Assembly (NCBI RefSeq): GCF_947172395.1
Contig: NC_069094.1
Span: 8,112,292 to 8,176,291, forward strand
DNA length: 64,000 bases
From: Bicyclus anynana
Lineage: Eukaryota > Arthropoda > Insecta > Lepidoptera > Nymphalidae
Direction of reading: 5' to 3'
Every line of letters starts with the position of its first letter. Position 1 is the first letter of the stretch. Below, piece by piece: positions 1-10,477 of this stretch. The notes under the pieces are model-generated. The model had not been told where the DNA came from and did not search any database. It saw nothing but the letters and a program-made list of their open reading frames with translations. Both the position numbers and the translations under genes were made by a program.

Positions 1-560
1 GATTAAAGAATAATAGGCAGATAGAGCGCGGAACACGGCAACGATGCAGCTATTCGAAATACAAATTCAAAAACTAATACATTCTCGAGTCAGTATGACA
101 TAAAGCTAAAGAGTTTATTTTGTTTGCTTGGACGCGCTAATCTCAGGAACCATTTGGAAAATCATTTCAGTGATAGCCCATTTATCGAGGAAAGCTATAG
201 GCTATATATTTTCCCCGTATTCCTACGGGAACGAGAACGACGCGGGTGAATCCGCGTGGCGTCTGCTAGTTTTCAATATTATTCAAGAAAAATGGCATCT
301 TATTCATTTTTAAATATTTTAATAACTGTTCAAGAAACTAAATAGGTAAGATGGAGTATTTTTTTAATTATTGATTATTAGTCTATTATGATATTAATTT
401 ACGTACCTAATTGTTGTTAGTGTTAAATCTTGAAATACAAATTATGAAAAAAGTTTGTTTAAGCGGATAACGGAGACGCGTAAGTCGTTTGATTTTTAAA
501 GGTTCCACCGGCCACACCGCGCGACTGTAAGGACTCATTCTGTATCGTTCTCTATTCTGC
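1..560 (+). repeat. Dispersed repeat 'R1', copy 1 (start cut by window edge)
   Basis: Bases 1-102 and about 280-560 match, in order, the stretch at 52168-52470. Shared landmarks are GATGCAGC, a block around AATACAAATTCAAAAAC, CGAGTCAGTA, ATGGAGTATTTTTT, and GACTCATTCTGTATC at the end. A third copy lies at about 27120-28493. A Helitron-like element (103-269) interrupts this copy. No coding capacity is seen; the family is not recognised. Confidence 0.6.
103..269 (+). mobile_element. Helitron-like non-autonomous element, inserted in R1
   Basis: It begins near ATAAAGCTAAAGAGTTT, runs through GCGCTAATCTCAGGAAC and TATCGAGGAAAGCTATAGG, and ends in the hairpin-type 3' end CGCGTGGCGTCTGCTAG followed by T. 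The same body and 3' end recur at 5276, 46891, 55382 and 62064. Helitrons are known to end in CTRR and insert between A and T, which fits CTAG|T. There is no RepHel coding sequence. Confidence 0.6.
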
Positions 561-898
561 GATTACTATCCAACAATGCTATATACATTGAACATTATTA
601 CATTAGCACGGTTGTTCTGTTTAGCTAATGATACGCACGTCAATAAAGCGTGCGAGTCACGTGTATGACGCTGTAGCACTCATGGGCTCTCAGTGCTATC
701 TTCAAGTGTGTACGTAATCGTATCTATATTTCGTAAATATACGATTTGATTGATTACTTGATATATTATCTAATATTCTGAGGTTAATAAATAATGGGTA
801 TTTAGATAACGTTGATACTTATAATCCCCAATTAGGTCGGTCGGTAATATCTTGTATGTGGTAAACTTTTTCAGATTTTTTTTTATTTCAGAGTTAAG
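561..898. other. Intergenic, no feature seen
   Basis: AT-rich single-copy-looking sequence between R1 and the pogo-like transposon. No gene, RNA or repeat is recognised. Confidence 0.5.
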
Positions 899-900
899 TA

Positions 901-921
901 GGGTCACCTGGTACTCAGTGG
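901..921 (+). repeat. Left terminal inverted repeat of pogo-like element
   Basis: Starts GGGTCACCTGGTACTCAGTG directly after the TA at 899-900. It matches the reverse complement of 4374-4394 at 17 of 21 positions. Confidence 0.85.
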
Positions 922-1526
922 ATCACTTTTTTCCGAAGGCTGTAACACAGCCCTCAGCAGTGTCAGGATATACCAATACTAACCAATATAGGGTGTATAC
1001 ATTGTAGTTTAATAAATATGATTCGTTTTGTCGTTATTTTTAATAGGGAAAAAGATATCAGAGATTTTTTAAAAACACGGAAATGAGCCACTGTGTACCA
1101 GGGGGTCGAAACAGTGGCTCGGGTGTAAATACACAGTGGATCAGGGTAGTGCACAATGGATCATGGTCATAAATTATTTGGTTTTGTCGAAAAATTAAAC
1201 AAATTCATTCACATTTAATCAGTCTTTTATTTTTGTACTCATAATAATTGTTTTCTTATAGCAGCGAACTGCATAAACCTAAACATTATTAAAGCAAAAC
1301 AGGAATACATTCCTAACAAATAAACAATCAAAACTTTCAAAATTGCACATCAATTTAAAAATTATTATAAAAACTTAACCAACTTAGTTATCACAAAAAT
1401 AGGCAAAATCAAAAAAGTAGATCCAAAACTTAATGGAAACATTGTTAGAGCATATTCAGTTGCGTCAAATCAATAGAGAAACTGTAATAATTCTGCTGGC
1501 GTGTGGTACTACCGGAAAAAGTGGGT

Positions 1527-3824
1527 TTAGGCAGTATGAATTTCTTTTACATTTGACAAATCTGGAATAGCAGGCAAATGATATTTATTACAAGCTTTCT
1601 TCCTGAGAAAACTAATATAGTATTCTAGATTTTTATTCCTTTCTTCAATAACTTTACCAATGTAAAAAAGCTTTTTCTTCTTTGTCGTAAATTGAACTAA
1701 AACGTATTCTCCTTCCTTAGGAAGCCGCGGCAGAGGCTCATTAATATCTTGTTCAGTCAAAATTTTGTATTTATTTTCGTTTTCTTCTTCCAACCAGTCT
1801 TGATCTTCATCAGATTCTTGATAAACAACATTATCATCCAGCTCTTCTTCTTCAGATTCACTTTGTATCGGTTTCTTGACTAATTTTCTTCTTTTCTTTT
1901 TCTGTTTTTCATCATCTGAATCACCTTGCATAACTTTTCTGACACCTTTTTTTTGTTTACTTTCTTTATTCTTAGTTTTTGCTGATGCTTTGGCAAGTTC
2001 GATTTCATTTTTTTCTGGAGTATCGGTGGCGATCATACTGCGACCTAATTTTCTTGGTTTTCGATTCGATTTTCTTGGTCCAGCTTTTATTTGAGATCTG
2101 AATTCAAATGGAGAAATAACCGTTTTGTATTTCTTATTTTCAATAGCTTGTAACGGTCCCTCAGTTGTAAAATCGTCTTTTGGCAGAGCTGGTATAGATA
2201 CCACTGCATTTGGAGAAGTAATTTCAACAACAACGGCTGGCTGCTGTTTTTCTGCTATATCTGTGTTTTCATTTGAATCTACCAGACATGATATAAAGGA
2301 ATCATTATTCAAGGATAAGTTCTGCGTAACAGAAGGCGAAATATTGCTGGCCACTTCAGAGAATCTTTTTAATACCATTGACAATAATGTCACAGGTTGG
2401 TACACAGTACTGTTAGATTGGGGTTCCTGTTCTTCTTCGACTTCATCATGGTCGTCATTTATACAGGAAGGTCCAGCAGAAACCATAGAAACGTCATCAT
2501 CACGAGTTGTTTCTTCTTCTTGTTCACCAGAAACTATAGCAACGTCAACATCACGAGTTGTTTCTTCTTCTTGACCAACAGAAACCGTAGCAACGTCATA
2601 ATCACAAGTTGTTTCTTCTTCCTGACCAACATTGTATGATCTGTCAGTGACTAAACTTGGCATAAAGTCTTCGTCACTGAACAAGTGGCGGTCGAAGGGG
2701 AAAATACCGCATTTTTTGAATGCGCTAACAATGTTTGTAGGCGTCATTGCTTTCAGAAATGCTGTTCCAACTAATTCACCAACGTCGTATATAGAAACTG
2801 GCCTGCCTGGGTTTCTCAATAGCCAAGAATCAACCGCCGCGTTGTAATAGGTCTTGAAGGGTCCAAAAACACCAACGTCGAGAGGTTGAAGCTTGGCTGA
2901 TGTGTGGGGGTGGAGAGTCAACACATGAACGCCAGAAGCTTTAGCCAAGTTCAATGCAGCTAATGATAAATGTGATTCATGATTATCCAATATTAAAATT
3001 GATGGATTTTCAGACGATGAATTTGTATGTTTTATGAAGTGTTTGATGACTTCTGGAAATATATCAGCATTCATCCAACCACTAGGTGCAGCAAGACCTA
3101 AAGTGCCAGCAGGTGTATTCTTAATCATGAAATTTTTGAAGTGTTTACGGGGAAATACCATTACAGGTGGCAAAGCTGATCCACCTGCACTTATAATACA
3201 ACATGTTGTGACTAACGTACCTCGCTCGCCGCTAGTCACCTTACCCACACTACGTTTGCCTTTTGTTGCAATAACACGTTGTGGTTTTTGTACTGTAGTG
3301 GTTGAGGTTTCATCCAAATTATAAATTCGCATGCCATCTATGAAGCCAGGGAGTCTTTGCATTAATTCTTCTAAGTTTTTATAAAAAGTTTCTACGTTAT
3401 GCCTGTTGAAAGCCGTGGCTCTGGCTAGGCTGCATGGTTCGGGTCTGCGTAGACTGAGATCACTATGTCTTCGCCTAAAACTTCTTAACCACTCTTTACC
3501 TGCTATTTGATTAGCTTTCCAGCTTTCAGGCATCTTTAAGTCGTTAACTTCCGCCATTTGAAATGCGACTCTTCGGCATTCCTTTTCTGAGAGCCCATAA
3601 AATAATGATGAACAGTATTTAAAATATTTTTTCAACTCTTTCTCTTGTTCATCATTAAAAACTTTGTTTACCTCATAATTCGGAACTAACCTCATTGTAT
3701 TAATGTCGCTGCCACTTTTTGACTTAAGATAATAGCGTCGCAAAGTGGTAAAAGCAATGCCGAATGTCTTCGATGCCTTTCTACAACTCATCCCAGATTT
3801 CATATGTTCGAGAGCTTCTTTCAT
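1527..3824 (-). CDS. pogo/Tigger-like DDE transposase, 765 aa
   Basis: It should cut and paste its own element by binding the terminal repeats. An N-terminal psq-type helix-turn-helix is seen (about residues 1-35, MSCRKASKTFGIAFTTLRR), then a CENP-B-type DNA-binding region (about 50-135, WLRSFRRRHSDLSLRRPEP). A DDE_1 catalytic core follows (about 165-370) with candidate acidic residues D171 (NLDET), D280 (ILDNHESH) and D316 (LQPLDVG), spaced DD35D as in pogo-like enzymes. Three imperfect copies of an acidic EQEEETT-type unit follow (about 405-455). After these comes a Lys/Ser/acidic tail (about 590-690) and a small C-terminal domain (about 705-745, EYVLVQFTTKKKKLFYIG). The frame stays open upstream of M1 to a splice acceptor (TTCTTATAG|AAT, near 3866), so a short upstream exon may add the true N-terminus; I could not find it. 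No stop or frameshift. Confidence 0.88.
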   Translation of the reverse strand: MKEALEHMKSGMSCRKASKTFGIAFTTLRRYYLKSKSGSDINTMRLVPNYEVNKVFNDEQEKELKKYFKYCSSLFYGLSEKECRRVAFQMAEVNDLKMPESWKANQIAGKEWLRSFRRRHSDLSLRRPEPCSLARATAFNRHNVETFYKNLEELMQRLPGFIDGMRIYNLDETSTTTVQKPQRVIATKGKRSVGKVTSGERGTLVTTCCIISAGGSALPPVMVFPRKHFKNFMIKNTPAGTLGLAAPSGWMNADIFPEVIKHFIKHTNSSSENPSILILDNHESHLSLAALNLAKASGVHVLTLHPHTSAKLQPLDVGVFGPFKTYYNAAVDSWLLRNPGRPVSIYDVGELVGTAFLKAMTPTNIVSAFKKCGIFPFDRHLFSDEDFMPSLVTDRSYNVGQEEETTCDYDVATVSVGQEEETTRDVDVAIVSGEQEEETTRDDDVSMVSAGPSCINDDHDEVEEEQEPQSNSTVYQPVTLLSMVLKRFSEVASNISPSVTQNLSLNNDSFISCLVDSNENTDIAEKQQPAVVVEITSPNAVVSIPALPKDDFTTEGPLQAIENKKYKTVISPFEFRSQIKAGPRKSNRKPRKLGRSMIATDTPEKNEIELAKASAKTKNKESKQKKGVRKVMQGDSDDEKQKKKRRKLVKKPIQSESEEEELDDNVVYQESDEDQDWLEEENENKYKILTEQDINEPLPRLPKEGEYVLVQFTTKKKKLFYIGKVIEERNKNLEYYISFLRKKACNKYHLPAIPDLSNVKEIHTA

Positions 3825-4373
3825 CTTTGCTTCAGTATGGGTCCCGATAGACCACGAGGCATTCTATAAGAAATAAATCTATGTTACTATATTTCGATCT
3901 TCTTCAACATTTAAAAAAGTTGTTAAATAATTATAAAAACATATTAAAAGTACACAGTGGATATCAAAAGTACACAGTGGTTCATGATCCACTGTGAACC
4001 TTTCAAAATTGAGTCACTGTGGACGTTTACGCCGTTTTGAATTTAAAACGGCCTCAAGAAAAATATAACCTACAAACGACACGGAGATGTGCATTTATTT
4101 AATCTTGATAAGACATAGAATCTACAGAAAATAACAGCTACCCATAATAACACATTAATAAAAAGTTGGAACACAATGTTTCTTACCTTGAAAACAACTT
4201 TTTTTTTTATGAAAAACTAAAAAATCCACTAACACAGAAAGTTAACATAATTTTCGCCGGCGAACTGGCATGAACTTGTACACTAGTCAACCGCGTTCGA
4301 AGAGTGAATATAGCGAATAGATATCTCTGCCCCTTTCCCAAATACTGTTGCTGAGCCACTGTTTCTGGTATAG

Positions 4374-4394
4374 CCACTGTATAACAAGTGACCC
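4374..4394 (-). repeat. Right terminal inverted repeat of pogo-like element
   Basis: Read on the minus strand it starts GGGTCACTTGTTATACAGTG, and TA follows at 4395-4396. It pairs with 901-921. Confidence 0.85.
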
Positions 4395-4396
4395 TA

Positions 4397-4599
4397 CTTC
4401 ACTTGAATTCAATTGTTTGGCATGATGTCAGTTCATATGTACTTTTTATCCCGAAAATCTGTGCCGTTCCCGGGGGACAGTGGTGTGAAATGAACATTTT
4501 CTACTTGGCTGCTGGCTTGGCTACTTATTAATATGTAGAATAAAATACCAATTAGCTACCTATTAGAAGATTCGCGAGATAATATCATTTTAGTATTTC
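4397..4599. other. Intergenic, no feature seen
   Basis: Short AT-rich stretch. The only point of note is a GGACAGTGGTGTGA segment at about 4477 resembling the element's CAGTGG motif, but it lies outside the TA-bounded ends. Confidence 0.4.
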
Positions 4600-4602
4600 A
4601 TC

Positions 4603-4801
4603 ATCATCATCATATTCGGCTCACTGCTGAGCTTGAGTCTCCTCTCAGAATAAGAAAAGGGTTAGGCCAATGGTCCACCACTCTGGCTCAATACGGATCG
4701 GCGGACTTCATACACGCAGAAAATTAAGAAAATTCTCTGGTATGCAGGTTTCCTCACTCTCCGGAAGCGGAGGCAGAGGTCATGTCCACTGGGCTATCAC
4801 G
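4603..4801 (-). mobile_element. tRNA-derived SINE family A, internally deleted copy
   Basis: On the minus strand it runs from the tRNA-like head (GATAGCCCAGTGG A-box region, near 4798) to the tail ATGATGATGATGA at 4603. The middle, including the B-box GGTTCGAATCC and the AACTTTTCAGTTGTG block, is missing compared with the full copy at 14471-14803. Confidence 0.75.
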
Positions 4802-4880
4802 GCAATCAATTAGTCTTTGCATAAATTAAATAGGAATTCAAATAAAGACTGATTTTTATTTTTGAGTCTAGGTAATTCAA

Positions 4881-5102
4881 TTATACTCGTAGGAGGGTAA
4901 GAAATTGGGACCTATTGGCTACGGAAAAATATTCTCGACAAGGGGTGTTGCGCAAAATAAGGTTGAGGTCAGACGAACGTAGGTACCTGTATATACATAT
5001 GTAGGTACATTGAGGAGCCTGTGTGAAGGGACTGTAAAAATATCGTTGCTGTAAGATAATATTTTCATAACATCGCTGTTTATTAACCTTTTGCGCGTTC
5101 AC
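4881..5102. other. No supported gene
   Basis: A 73-codon minus-strand frame exists here but shows no family motif or coding context. I see nothing else in the 4802-5275 gap. Confidence 0.3.
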
Positions 5103-5275
5103 CCTTACATTTAATGTTTTAAGCGCAGTAGATACCTAATTGACCTCTCTAATTGCAATTATTTTATTGCATGGCCATTGGCATATAGGTATAACAGTTT
5201 GATACATTGGTTTTATCGTAGCTATGTAATATTTAGGTTGATGATTTAATTTGTGTGCATCGATTATATTATTTA

Positions 5276-5477
5276 CTAGCTCAGGCTGCGCGGTTTCACC
5301 CGTGTGGTTTCCGTTCCCGTAGGAATACGGGGATATTATATAGCCTATAGCTTTCCTTGATAAATGGGCTATCTAAAACTAAAAGAATTTTTCAAATCGC
5401 AGCAGTAGTTCCTAAGATTAGCGCGTTCAATCAATCAAACAAACAAACTCTTCAGCTTTATAATATTAGTATAGATA
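5276..5477 (-). mobile_element. Helitron-like element, near full length
   Basis: Minus strand. The 3' end CTAG is at 5276-5279, preceded by the GC-rich stem (GCGCGG...CCGTGTGG). The 5' end TCTATACTAATATTATAAAG reads out at 5458-5477. Same subfamily as 46891-47086 and 55382-55577. Confidence 0.72.
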
Positions 5478-5569
5478 TAGGATAGGTAGGTCTCTCTCCA
5501 TTCAGGGGCAAAGAGGATATTGGATAGGGTCCAATATCCTCTTCTTGTTTTAACCTCGACGTAAAAAAG

Positions 5570-5903
5570 AGTGGTGGTAATGGGATGTTTGTTACTCTTT
5601 AACGCCGCAACTACTAAACCAATTTCGATTAAATTTAAAATGAAAATAGATAATAACCTGGATAAGACAGGCTACTCTTTGTTTCTAAAAAAACAATGGT
5701 TTCTCGAGATTTACGAAAATGAGATGGTTATATGATGGTATGAATGTTTGTTACTCTATCACGCCGCGTCTACTGAACCAACTTAGCTACTTGTACATAT
5801 GTTTTCTGTGACTTAGCTGAAATTTGGAATGGAGATAGATTTTTATCTAAATTACGTGTAGGTACATACTTTTTCGCGGATAAGACCGCAGGGCGCAACT
5901 AGT
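5570..5903 (+). mobile_element. Decayed Helitron-like sequence, two partial bodies
   Basis: The phrase GTTTGTTACTCTTTAACGCCG at about 5589 and its relative GTTTGTTACTCTATCACGCCG at about 5747 are the body motif of the 39867-40133 element. The stretch ends GGGCGCAACTAGT at 5903, a worn 3' end. It looks like two overlapping old copies. Confidence 0.55.
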
Positions 5904-7310
5904 AAGTTAGCTAGTAAAGAAATACACTAAAAACGAACGTCAAACAAAAACTAAGTGCTAAATGGTTAAGCCCAATTTTAAATTTTAACTTGTTTAACCT
6001 ATTTTTAGAAAACCAAATTCTCGTAATCTAGGTAATAGCATATTTTCAGAGACAGTTTTAGATTAAACCTAGTTAACTAAAAAAATGTAGTAGGTACGTA
6101 GGTAGATATATTTTATGACTTTCTAATATCTCCTGCAATTTTTTTCCAGTCCGCTCGCTACTCGATATAACCCGGAGATACAATTAGGGGCTTAAAGCTG
6201 TCCCTTGGTGCAGACCCACTTCCACATTAATGCCGAAACATAGACACGAAATGTTTTTTTTTTTCAATTTATTTAAAAAAAAATTAGAAATATATTTCTT
6301 ATTGGATAAGTCCACACATAATAAGTCCTGAGTAATCTGTAAATTATTAAGTATTTTTGCAAGACTTCCTATTTATAATTTTCGCAACAACGTTATTTAC
6401 AGACGAAGTCGCAGCAATTTTACTACTGCAAGGTTTATTTACTAGGTATGAAGATAATGTTTACAATATTTCCACTTTGTTGCGGGAATATCTTGGAAAG
6501 TTTCATAAACAAATTTGCTGAACCAATAATGACTACCTACTATAAATATATAGATAACTACGAGTAGATATGTATATATTTACTCTGACGCGAAAGGTCG
6601 TATAAGATAATCTATTTATAGACATAATATTATATACATAAATATAGGTTTATTTACTTATGACATAAATGTCTTAGGCAAACATTGACGCTCCTGCGGC
6701 ATGGCATAGGTATATGGAGGAAGGCCTGGACCTCGTAATGGGCTGTCAAAATAGGCGGATAATGATAGTGCATAGTGCATAAACCCTAGTTATAAACCTT
6801 GTGCACATAACTGATTGTTTCCATTAAGCATTGTCACTCACTGCGTTTTCCAGTGTTTATTCGCCATCCCAATGGCGTAGGTAAAGAAAATGCGTAAATT
6901 GTTTATCCAAATCAAAATGTCACTCGGTAGCTGTAGATATGCCGCTGACGCAGGCATTTGTTTTCTATTCTACTATTTACTTAGTTATTTATAATTAAAT
7001 AATTTATCTACATATTACGTTATTAAAGAGAAAATATTTGTATATTTGCATCCTTGTCGCATTTCGCAGCCAATATTGTATCAAGCAGACAGGTTGGTAC
7101 TTATTGATTAATGAAGACTTTGAAAACACCTTGATCGTAATAGAATATTCCTAGTAGTTTTACGTTTCATCGTCCGTACAATCGTACATGCATGCCACCT
7201 GCTAAGGAGAAGCTTTGTCAAAATAGGGTATGCTCCCACATACTCTGCACAGCTCTGCCTGTGCAGTCTGCGGACGGGATGCGTCAACGCATTTTCCAGC
7301 GACATAGCTA
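5904..7310. other. Intergenic, no gene seen
   Basis: AT-rich. Only a short LINE-like scrap (GGAGGAAGGCCTGGACCTCG at about 6716) is suggestive. Confidence 0.45.
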
Positions 7311-7598
7311 TGCTACAGCCTTTCTTGATGAGTAGGTACTGTTTACCAACAAACAAATTAAAAATGAGGGTATAAATCACTAGTCATTTCACACCTAATA
7401 ATAACTATAATAAACTTGTTCTTAAATTAATTATAATAAATAAGCTTAGAATAATTAGATATGGTTAATATATTTTAGATAATATTTTATAAACAAACCA
7501 TACATAATTTAAAATAAATAAGTTATGAAATGACATGTGTTACCTTCATTTCTAATTTCTTTGTTGGTAAACAGTAATCATCAAGACAGGCTGTAGTA
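7311..7598. repeat. Long imperfect inverted repeat (foldback, about 80-bp arms)
   Basis: Left arm 7311-7393 and right arm 7523-7598 are reverse complements with small gaps. Left CTACAGCCTTTCTTGATGA...ACTGTTTACCAACAAAC pairs with right TTTGTTGGTAAACAGT...TCAAGACAGGCTGTAG. It continues inward through AAATTA(A/G)AAATGA and GTCATTTCA. Spacer about 130 bp. It could be a foldback MITE or encode a hairpin RNA. Confidence 0.7.
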
Positions 7599-8883
7599 TA
7601 AGTAGTTGACTCAACTCATATCAAAGTTAATTTAAACAATATTAATTTATACCTAAGTATATGTAGTAGGTACCTACATGGAATAAAGGTCCGAAATATA
7701 TCGATATCAATTAATAAGAAATAAAGACTTTATAGAAAATTTAATTTAAAAATTATGTTCCTATTTCATAAATTTTTCAAACGTCAAAAATGCTGTCGTC
7801 CATTTTGTGACGTCACGATGTTACTTGGTGTCACTAGATAAATAAACGTCAAACTATTATAAGGAGTTAACCCCTACCTACCTTCGTTTCCTTTTTGGAT
7901 ATTTGCCAATGTTTGCGTGATTGGAACATGACATAGGTACCTACTAGGTACGTAGATATTACAGAATGTGAATCATGCGAAATGACCACAGTTTTGGAAC
8001 AGAACATGCAATGTACGTTTTTTAACACGTGTTGCCAGCAATATCGTACCAGACTAAAGTCGTAAATAAAAAGATTCGAGCGTCCTACAGCTTAGATTTC
8101 GTTTTGAAAATCAAACAACGTAGGTGTATCGATATCGACATTATTATGTAAATTTAAACTGTAAACACAACACTTCGATGCCTATCAGTTAAATAAGGTT
8201 AAGATACTGGTATTTATAGACTATGAAAATTTGTATTAAGCAGGCATTATTCATTAAGTAGGTCAGATACGTACTTACTGAGGCAATTATCTACCTAAAT
8301 GTTTCTACGTAGGTATAAATATAAATATTATTAGATGTTTGCTAATTAATTAAAGAATAAATAACATTTAATGCTCTGATAATAATAGAACCTGAGAACG
8401 GATATAAAACGCTTTACAGCATCCTAAATGGACCATTTTGCGGTAGCCTGTGAACATTTAGGTTCTGAAAACGTGTCTACTTACATTTATTTTGTCACTT
8501 CTAGTACTATAAACTGCCCTTACTTTGAACTAGTCGGACTATGTTCCGTATGGGTTTCCTTAATCCTTCCTGCCATGAAAATCTCCGGAATTGGAAACTT
8601 AACTATCACATTCACCTGCCTCGGAAAGAATGTTAATTAGGAGATACAATTCCTGAGCCCTGAGCAATGACAAATATGCTGATGATGATGTTATAAGTTA
8701 TATTAATAAGTGTAAGAATAGGGCTGCTCCATATCTTTCCGTGGAAATCGTAAAAAGCGACGTCGCAAGTGGCAACAATATAACAGATTAAACGTTATGT
8801 AAAATACTAGTATTAATAATAGTGTTATCCTCATTCCGACAAAGGGACACTACAAATGACATGCCCAATGATCTAGGTCCATG
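7599..8883. other. Intergenic, no gene seen
   Basis: AT-rich. A 70-codon frame at 8428-8640 has no recognisable domain, splice-site support or promoter context, and I do not call it. Confidence 0.45.
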
Positions 8884-9594
8884 CAGGGGCGTAGCTACCG
8901 CCGTATCAGCCGTCTCGTTTAAACGGGACCCCCAGGCTACAGGGGCCCCTTACGTGTGAATGCAAAATTAGTAAAATGCAGATAATCCACAATTTTTTTT
9001 TTCCCTGGCTAAGCATGAGCCCAAAAGTTGGAGACATACGTTAAGTCCTTACCTTACCTTATCAGCCGATAGACGTCCACTGCTGGACATAGGCCTATTG
9101 CATGAACCTCCAAGCACAACGATCTCGAGCCGCCAGCATCCAGCGGCTCTCTGCAACCCGCTTGATATCCTCGATCCACCTAGTGGGGGGTCGACCAACA
9201 CTGCGCTTTCCGGTGCGGGGGGTCCGTTATTCCAGCACTTTGGGACCACAACTCTTCGAACTATGTGGCTTGCCCATTGCCTCTCTCACCCGCTGAGTTA
9301 TGTCAATGACTTTGGTTCATCTGCGGATCTCCTCATTCCTGATTCGATCACGCAGAGAAACTCCAAGCATAGCTCGCTCCATCGTCCGCTGAGTGACTTT
9401 GAGCCTTCTAATGAGGCCCATAGTCAGCGACCAAATCTCGGATCCGTAGGTCATCACTGGCAAAACGCACTGATCGAAGACTTTAGTCTTCAAGCACTGA
9501 GTCACTGCGAGCATTTTTGTTTATTTTGTAAGAAATCCTTCATTTGGACCCCCCTACAAAAATTTGATACAGGGCAAGGCACGCTACGCCCCTG
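8884..9594 (+). mobile_element. hAT-like non-autonomous element with nested LINE fragment
   Basis: The ends are CAGGGGCGTAGC (8884-8895) and GCTACGCCCCTG (9583-9594), a perfect 12-bp inverted repeat in the CA-GG style of hAT elements. Flanks are GGTCCATG (8876-8883) and GGCCCATG (9595-9602), an 8-bp duplication with one mismatch. About 490 of the 711 bp are an inserted RTE-type LINE tail. No transposase is present. Confidence 0.75.
9044..9525 (-). pseudogene. 5'-truncated RTE-type LINE fragment (end of ORF2)
   Basis: Minus-strand reading gives the C-terminal part of a LINE polyprotein: QCVLPVMTYGSEIWSL, then RRLKVTQRTMERAMLGVSLR and DRIRNEEIRR at 9317-9514. After a frame break comes RPTRWIEDIKRVAGSRWM-like sequence ending in QQWTS near 9070, and a TAAGG-type tail near 9045-9060. 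This is the region just after the reverse-transcriptase core in RTE elements. Frameshifts and the missing 5' part make it dead. A related scrap lies at 61903-62055. Confidence 0.8.
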
Positions 9595-9886
9595 GGCCCA
9601 TGTCTCCAAATCTAAATATGCAATTAAATCAAACGCATAATATAAATAACATTTGGCGTAGGAATGAAGGTCGATCGAACACAGCGCATCCGTTAGATAC
9701 TGAAACAAGGATGTCAGTAATGTATGAATCCGGAAGACAATCATTGTATGATAGTTAGTGCCTACTGCCTACCTACTGAGTGCATAAACTGTTATATAAA
9801 TAAGGTAGGTCGTGAGAACACTATGATAACTAAGTACGCAGCTAGAATATATTGTAAGTATGTTTACTAATCCTTGTTACAATGTT

Positions 9887-9985
9887 ACAAGCCTCAGTAG
9901 CTCGAAGGTAATGGGGCTTGACTCATTCCCGAGAAGTCGTGGTTCGAACCCCTCTCGCTAGACTATTGTTGTATGTCTTTGCTGC
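9887..9985 (+). mobile_element. tRNA-like SINE head (family C)
   Basis: GCCTCAGTAGCTCGAAGG (A-box-like) is followed about 40 bp later by GTGGTTCGAACCC (B-box) and CTAGACTATTGTTGTATG. This is the layout of a tRNA-derived SINE promoter. The anticodon arm is not tRNA-like enough for a real tRNA gene. Confidence 0.5.
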
Positions 9986-10045
9986 TAACACAGTAGTAGG
10001 TAGGTAGGTACCTATATTGATATTATATAGGTATTACAAATGACA

Positions 10046-10296
10046 AGCGGGCGCCTGCGACTTCGTCTGCGTGGAATTTAGTTTTTCACATATTTCGCGG
10101 GAACCATGGACTTTTCCGGGATGAAAAGTAGCCTATGTGTTAATCCAGAGTAAAATCTATTTCCATTCCAAATTTCAGCCAAATCGCTTCTGTAGCCGCA
10201 GCGCAAAGGAGGAAAAAACACACACTTACTCACAAACTTTCGCATTTGTAATACTAGTGTGATGAGAAGTGTGATTATAATATTAGTGTGATACGA
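10046..10296 (-). mobile_element. Helitron-like element, subfamily with GGACGCCCGCGACTTCG end
   Basis: On the minus strand the 3' stem is the complement of GCGGGCGCCTGCGACTTCGT at about 10046. The body motifs TTTTCCGGGATGAAAAGTAG, AATCCAGAGTAAAATC and CAAATTTCAGCCAAATCGC follow, then the AATATTAGTGTGAT 5' region. Same subfamily as 37819-38000 and 54950-55075. The CTAG terminus itself is lost. Confidence 0.65.
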
Positions 10297-10477
10297 TGGA
10301 CTCGCAGCAACTAGCGACCAATTAGAACTTACAAACGATAAATGTGCTAATGTAATTTGCTAAACAGTAACACATGTGTTTACGTAGATAAGTAGTTATG
10401 CCTACCTAGACATAGTTCTGTTTAAAGACGTGTTTTGTATTTTTACCATCGTGTATAGGTAGGTCCTACTTGCATTT

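Larger units (their letters stand above)
901..4394 (-). mobile_element. Intact pogo/Tigger-type DNA transposon
   Basis: A 3494-bp element bounded by TA dinucleotides (899-900 and 4395-4396), as expected of Tc1/mariner-superfamily insertion. Outer ends 901-921 and 4374-4394 are inverted repeats matching at 17 of 21 positions and both start GGGTCAC. Both subterminal zones carry repeated CCACTGTG/CAGTGG-type motifs (left about 914-1160, right about 3953-4025 and 4352-4380), which look like transposase-binding repeats. The single long frame inside (1527-3824) is an uninterrupted DDE transposase. The element may therefore be young, possibly still autonomous. Activity is inference. Confidence 0.85.

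Noticed and set aside
2125..2574. 149-codon plus-strand frame
   Set aside because: Antisense shadow of the transposase, including its three-fold acidic repeat, which reads as a Ser-rich repeat on plus.
9098..9640. 180-codon plus-strand frame
   Set aside because: It is antisense to a LINE ORF2 fragment with clear polymerase-tail motifs on the minus strand.
9887..9960. Possible tRNA gene
   Set aside because: A and B boxes are present, but the stems do not close and the sequence continues as SINE-like tail.
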